Positions 38,215 through 41,266 of a stretch of DNA of 41,266 nucleotides are shown piece by piece. The position numbers and the translations under genes were made by a program. The notes beneath the pieces are model-generated. The model made no database searches, was not told the origin of the DNA, and was given only the letters and a program-made list of their open reading frames with translations. This DNA is from Methylobacter sp. BlB1 (GTDB lineage Bacteria; Pseudomonadota; Gammaproteobacteria; Methylococcales; Methylomonadaceae), in the NCBI RefSeq assembly GCF_015476545.1, contig NZ_JADMKV010000041.1, positions 1 to 41,266 of the forward strand, in the 5' to 3' direction. Position 1 is the stretch's first letter, and each line of letters begins with the position of its first letter.

Positions 38215-38700
38215 ATGAATAAAAATAAATTTATCGCCGCCTATAACGAATTCATGAAGCATTTGCATGAAACCATGGATGAGACCATCCATTCTTTAGC
38301 AGATGCATTGGAAATTTCGAAAGAAAAAACCAGAAAATCCACCGATTTGACCAAAGATGAAATCGATCAAGTATCGGATTATGTGAAACGCGATATTGAA
38401 CATGCCGCGCATGGCCTATCCGAAACAAAAGACACCGAATCACTCTCGGAGTGGTTTAAATTTGATATTGAGCTGATTGAAAACTTCGCGTTGGATGCTT
38501 TTTTAAGCCTTGCCGATAAAACCCGTCTTGAACTTGCAAAATTAGGACAATTGGCGGAGCTAAATACTTATCACACCGGCAATATCACTGGCCCTGGAAC
38601 GTTTGTTTGCGATCAATGCGATAAGCAAATTGCCTTTAAATCGACCAGCGAAATTCCCGAATGCCCGGCCTGTCACGGTAAAACCTTTGTCCGCCTTTGA
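38215..38700 (+). CDS. Zinc-ribbon-containing protein, YbeL/DUF1451 family
   Basis: This 161-residue protein has a long helical N-terminal part (about residues 1-110), then the conserved THTGNITGPG-like region read here as TYHTGNITGPGTFVC, and a C-terminal zinc ribbon with two CXXC pairs (CDQC and CPAC). This is the plan of E. coli YbeL, whose function is unknown. In E. coli ybeL also lies next to leuS, lptE and holA, so the neighbourhood supports the assignment. The ribosome site is CAGGAG. A good promoter for the next gene overlaps its stop codon. Confidence 0.9.
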   Translation: MNKNKFIAAYNEFMKHLHETMDETIHSLADALEISKEKTRKSTDLTKDEIDQVSDYVKRDIEHAAHGLSETKDTESLSEWFKFDIELIENFALDAFLSLADKTRLELAKLGQLAELNTYHTGNITGPGTFVCDQCDKQIAFKSTSEIPECPACHGKTFVRL

Positions 38701-38724
38701 TATTGCCAGTCTAGGCTTTATAAT
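38697..38724 (+). promoter_or_regulatory. Strong promoter for the parA-like gene
   Basis: TTGATA (38697-38702) and TATAAT (38719-38724) are 16 bases apart, a strong sigma-70 match. The -35 box overlaps the stop codon of the upstream zinc-ribbon gene. The leader would be about 32 bases. Confidence 0.65.
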
Positions 38725-38762
38725 GTGAGTTTTATCTATTTGATTCCATGAGGAATAACAAC

Positions 38763-39539
38763 ATGCGCAGGGTCATTTTCAACCAGAAGGGCGGTGTCGG
38801 CAAATCTACGATTACCTGCAATTTAGCCGCCATCAGTGCCGTGGAAGGCAAACGCACTTTAGTGATCGATCTGGACGTTCAAGGCAACTCCACCCAATAC
38901 TTGCTCGGCAAGAAAGTTAGTGACAGCGATAAAACTATTGCCCACTTTTTTAAAGACAGCTTAAGTCTTGGCCTGTTCGGAGGCAACAATTCCGGACTTG
39001 AAAATGTTATCCATGAAACACCCTTTCCTGATCTATTCGTTATTCCTTCACATCCTGATCTTGAGCCCTTGCAAGCTCGTTTGGAATCGCGCTATAAAAT
39101 TTTTAAATTGAAAGAAGCACTAGAAAAATTGCAGGGCTTTGACGCTATCTATATGGATACGCCTCCCATCCTTAACTTTTACAGTCAATCAGCTTTAATC
39201 GCTGCAGATAAGTGCCTGATTCCTTTTGATTGTGATACATTTGCTCGAGAAGCTCTCTATTTACTGATGCAGGCTTTAAGAGAAGTTAAAGCCGACCATA
39301 ACCAAGATCTTGAAATTGAAGGTATTGTCGTCAACCAATTCCAAAAACAGGCCAATTTGCCTCGTCAATTAGTTGATCAGCTTGTCGAAGAAGGATTACC
39401 TGTACTGGCGGCAATGATTTCGCCTTCGATTAAAGTCAGAGAATCGCATGCAGAAGCCCGACCATTGATTCATTATGCGCCTAATCATAAATTGACCGAA
39501 GAATTCAAAGCATTACACGCAGAAATTCACAGCAACTAA
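38763..39539 (+). CDS. Orphan ParA-family ATPase
   Basis: ParA-type ATPases position DNA or protein cargo by dynamic binding to the nucleoid. The 258-residue protein has the deviant Walker A NQKGGVGKST with signature Lys9 and Lys14, the second motif VIDLDVQGNSTQ, and Walker B FDAIYMDTPP. It lacks an N-terminal DNA-binding extension, so it is the small chromosomal/plasmid type. No parB, centromere-like repeats, chemotaxis or flagellar genes are near, so the cargo is unknown. ATG 38763 follows GAGGAATAAC; the in-frame ATG at 38748 has no ribosome site. Base composition is more AT-rich than the left of the window. Confidence 0.88.
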   Translation: MRRVIFNQKGGVGKSTITCNLAAISAVEGKRTLVIDLDVQGNSTQYLLGKKVSDSDKTIAHFFKDSLSLGLFGGNNSGLENVIHETPFPDLFVIPSHPDLEPLQARLESRYKIFKLKEALEKLQGFDAIYMDTPPILNFYSQSALIAADKCLIPFDCDTFAREALYLLMQALREVKADHNQDLEIEGIVVNQFQKQANLPRQLVDQLVEEGLPVLAAMISPSIKVRESHAEARPLIHYAPNHKLTEEFKALHAEIHSN

Positions 39540-39548
39540 ATCTTTTTG

Positions 39549-39585
39549 CTCAGGGGTTGCCCCCGTTTGTTACTCCTGAGTATTT
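39549..39585 (+). terminator. Terminator after the parA-like gene
   Basis: CTCAGG (39549-39554) pairs with CCTGAG (39575-39580), with an inner GGGG/CCCC pairing, followed by TATTTT. It lies between the convergent parA-like gene and lnt. The downstream U-rich bases fit the plus-strand direction; the minus-strand side is A-rich. Confidence 0.55.
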
Positions 39586-41127
39586 TCAATAACGAGGACT
39601 ATGTTTACGTGTCATAACAGGTCTTCCAGCGACCTTCTGGCAAGTATTGCCGTACACAATCAAGGCCAAAAGCAAAATCCCTATTACACTTATAATCACC
39701 TTATCTCCGAGTCTAGCATAGGGCGTCATTCCTCCCATAGGAATTATAGTTCCACTGATCGCCGTTGTTTCAAACAAAGGCGCTTGATTGATAATCTTTC
39801 CTTGAGGCGACACAATTGCAGTTATTCCCGTGTTTGTTGCCCGCAACAAAAAACGTCCCGTTTCCATTGCCCGCATTCTTGCAATCTGCATATGCTGATG
39901 AGGCTCCAATGAGTCTCCAAACCAGGCATCGTTAGTCACATTAACTAGATAAGCTGCTTCCGGCAAGCCTCGAATATTCACATCACTAAAGGCATCCTCA
40001 TAACAAATTGAAGTTATAAACGTATAGCCTCCTGCTTTTAATAATGGCTGATCTGTTCTTCCTGGTAAAAAATGAGCTAATGGAATATCCAATATGCTTA
40101 ACATAAACCCTGACAAGGGCTGTAATGGCAAATACTCTCCGAACGGCAATAAATGACTTTTTCGATAAATACCATCGTTTTTGCCCAAAGTTATAGCCGC
40201 ATTATACTTTTCATGTCGTAAATTTTCTTTTATGGGGATACTGATAATCAAGTCAGTACCATTCTTTGCCGCTTCCATTCTTAGTGGCAATAAAAAAGAC
40301 TCATTAACTTCGGATAGAAAAGCAGGTACTGCGGTTTCTGGCCAAACAATGACATCCGAATCCCAGTGTTCTTCCGTCATAGTTTTATATTTTTGCAGAA
40401 TGCGATTTCTATTCTCTAATTTCCATTTTTGATCTTGAGAGATATTACCTTGAATTAAAGAAGCCTTGATAGGATTGCCTACATCTTGGGTCCATTTTAC
40501 AGCCTGCAGCCAACTGCCCATGCTCCATAACACAGCAATAATAGCGGTTAATATCACAAGATGTTTTTTATAAAACATCAGAATTACAAAAGAGGATGCA
40601 GTAAATGCTAATAAAAAACTGGTGCCATATCCCCCTACAATAGGGATATAACCTGCTAAAGGAGCTTCCAATTGAGAATATGCAACTTGCAACCATGGAA
40701 ATCCATTAAGCACCAGATATCCTCGTACATATTCTATGAGTACCCAAATAAAAGGAATTGCCAAAAGTTGCAAAAGATTAACATTTGGCGGCATTAACTT
40801 TACTGAGAGATATCCACATAATGCCGGGAATAATGCCCAAACAATAATAAATAAGCTCGTAAGTATAATCGAGCTCAGCAAGCCAGCCCCCCCAAAGTCA
40901 TGAATACTAATATAGACCCATGATACGCCTAAACCAAATAAGCCTAAGCCAAATAAATAGCCTCTTAGCAGTGCCCGTCCGGGTGATACATTTTGCCAGG
41001 ACGCAAACAGAAAAATCAGTGACAGGAGAGCTAAATAAATATAGTTAAACGGGGCAAATGATAAAGCCAGTAAAATACCGGCAACCGGCGCACCTAAGTC
41101 CCAATATTTACTGTTTGAAAAGTACAT
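39586..41127 (-). CDS. lnt: Apolipoprotein N-acyltransferase
   Basis: Lnt adds the third acyl chain to lipoproteins in the inner membrane, which the Lol system needs for outer membrane sorting. The 513-residue protein has about six N-terminal helices (to about residue 210), a periplasmic nitrilase domain (about 220-480) and a final helix. The catalytic triad is visible: Glu264 in VWPETAVPAF, Lys323 in YRKSHLLPFGEYLP and Cys375 in TSICYEDAF, near the E. coli positions 267/335/387. The DNA is clearly AT-richer than the left two thirds of the window. Clients in this window include BamB, PilW and LptE. Confidence 0.97.
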   Translation of the reverse strand: MYFSNSKYWDLGAPVAGILLALSFAPFNYIYLALLSLIFLFASWQNVSPGRALLRGYLFGLGLFGLGVSWVYISIHDFGGAGLLSSIILTSLFIIVWALFPALCGYLSVKLMPPNVNLLQLLAIPFIWVLIEYVRGYLVLNGFPWLQVAYSQLEAPLAGYIPIVGGYGTSFLLAFTASSFVILMFYKKHLVILTAIIAVLWSMGSWLQAVKWTQDVGNPIKASLIQGNISQDQKWKLENRNRILQKYKTMTEEHWDSDVIVWPETAVPAFLSEVNESFLLPLRMEAAKNGTDLIISIPIKENLRHEKYNAAITLGKNDGIYRKSHLLPFGEYLPLQPLSGFMLSILDIPLAHFLPGRTDQPLLKAGGYTFITSICYEDAFSDVNIRGLPEAAYLVNVTNDAWFGDSLEPHQHMQIARMRAMETGRFLLRATNTGITAIVSPQGKIINQAPLFETTAISGTIIPMGGMTPYARLGDKVIISVIGILLLALIVYGNTCQKVAGRPVMTRKHSPRY

Positions 41128-41266
41128 AAAACAAATACTGATTTGAATAATAGATCAATCAGAATAAGCCAATCTGACTTTTTTTTAAATAACCATTTAG
41201 AGCAAGCTATCAAATTGATCCAGGGCAAGGGGCCCGGCGGGCCGTGCAGCTGCTGGCAGCGGCTCT
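41128..41266 (-). other. Region upstream of lnt, possible end of another gene
   Basis: The last 40 bases are GC-rich and contain GGCCCGCCGGGCC (minus strand), a palindrome. On the minus strand one frame ends PLALDQFDSLL and a TAA at about 41196, which could be the 3' end of a gene cut by the window edge; in many gammaproteobacteria corC lies here. The evidence is too short to decide. A run of eight T lies near 41180. Confidence 0.2.

Overview
The window looks like chromosome from a gammaproteobacterium with a sodium-based energy economy, plausibly a Methylococcales-type methanotroph. The pointers are a hopanoid-type (HpnN-like) RND protein, NhaD, Rnf together with a giant pyruvate:ferredoxin oxidoreductase, and gammaproteobacterial housekeeping synteny (ndk-rlmN-pilW-hisS-yfgM-bamB-der; tgt-yajC-secDF; leuS-lptE-holA with ybeL). 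The taxonomic call is inference. No tRNA, rRNA, CRISPR array or intact insertion sequence was seen.

Layout. 1-446 (minus): start of oadA preceded by oadG, the Na+-pumping oxaloacetate decarboxylase. 690-11510 (plus): rnfB, a 1668-residue PFOR with its own C-terminal ferredoxin, then rnfC-D-G-E-A and a 60-residue NqrM-like cysteine protein. 11784-14911 (plus): tatA and a large RND/MMPL exporter. 15245-24393 (minus): nhaD, tpx, der, bamB, yfgM, hisS, pilW, rlmN, ndk. 24489-28881 (minus): secF, secD, yajC, tgt. 29280-32014 (plus): tonB, exbB, exbD, dedA. 32076-38132 (minus): htpG behind a clear heat-shock promoter, holA, lptE, leuS. 38215-39539 (plus): ybeL-like zinc-ribbon gene and an orphan parA. 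39586-41127 (minus): lnt, in AT-richer DNA.

The most interesting part is the left 11.5 kb. Oxaloacetate decarboxylase yields pyruvate while exporting Na+; the PFOR would turn pyruvate (or another 2-oxoacid) into acyl-CoA and place the electrons on a tethered ferredoxin; Rnf, whose genes flank the PFOR gene, would pass them to NAD+ while pumping ions. NhaD would close the Na+/H+ loop. The PFOR has two insertions and a fused ferredoxin, RnfB is a long cysteine-rich form, and a maturation-factor-like protein known from the related NQR enzyme ends the operon.

A second notable feature is a decayed copy of the htpG 3' end plus its terminator at 28898-28996, about 3.1 kb from the intact copy. The two copies bracket tonB-exbB-exbD-dedA, and the remnant terminator sits only 17 bases before the tgt start codon, which suggests a past rearrangement.
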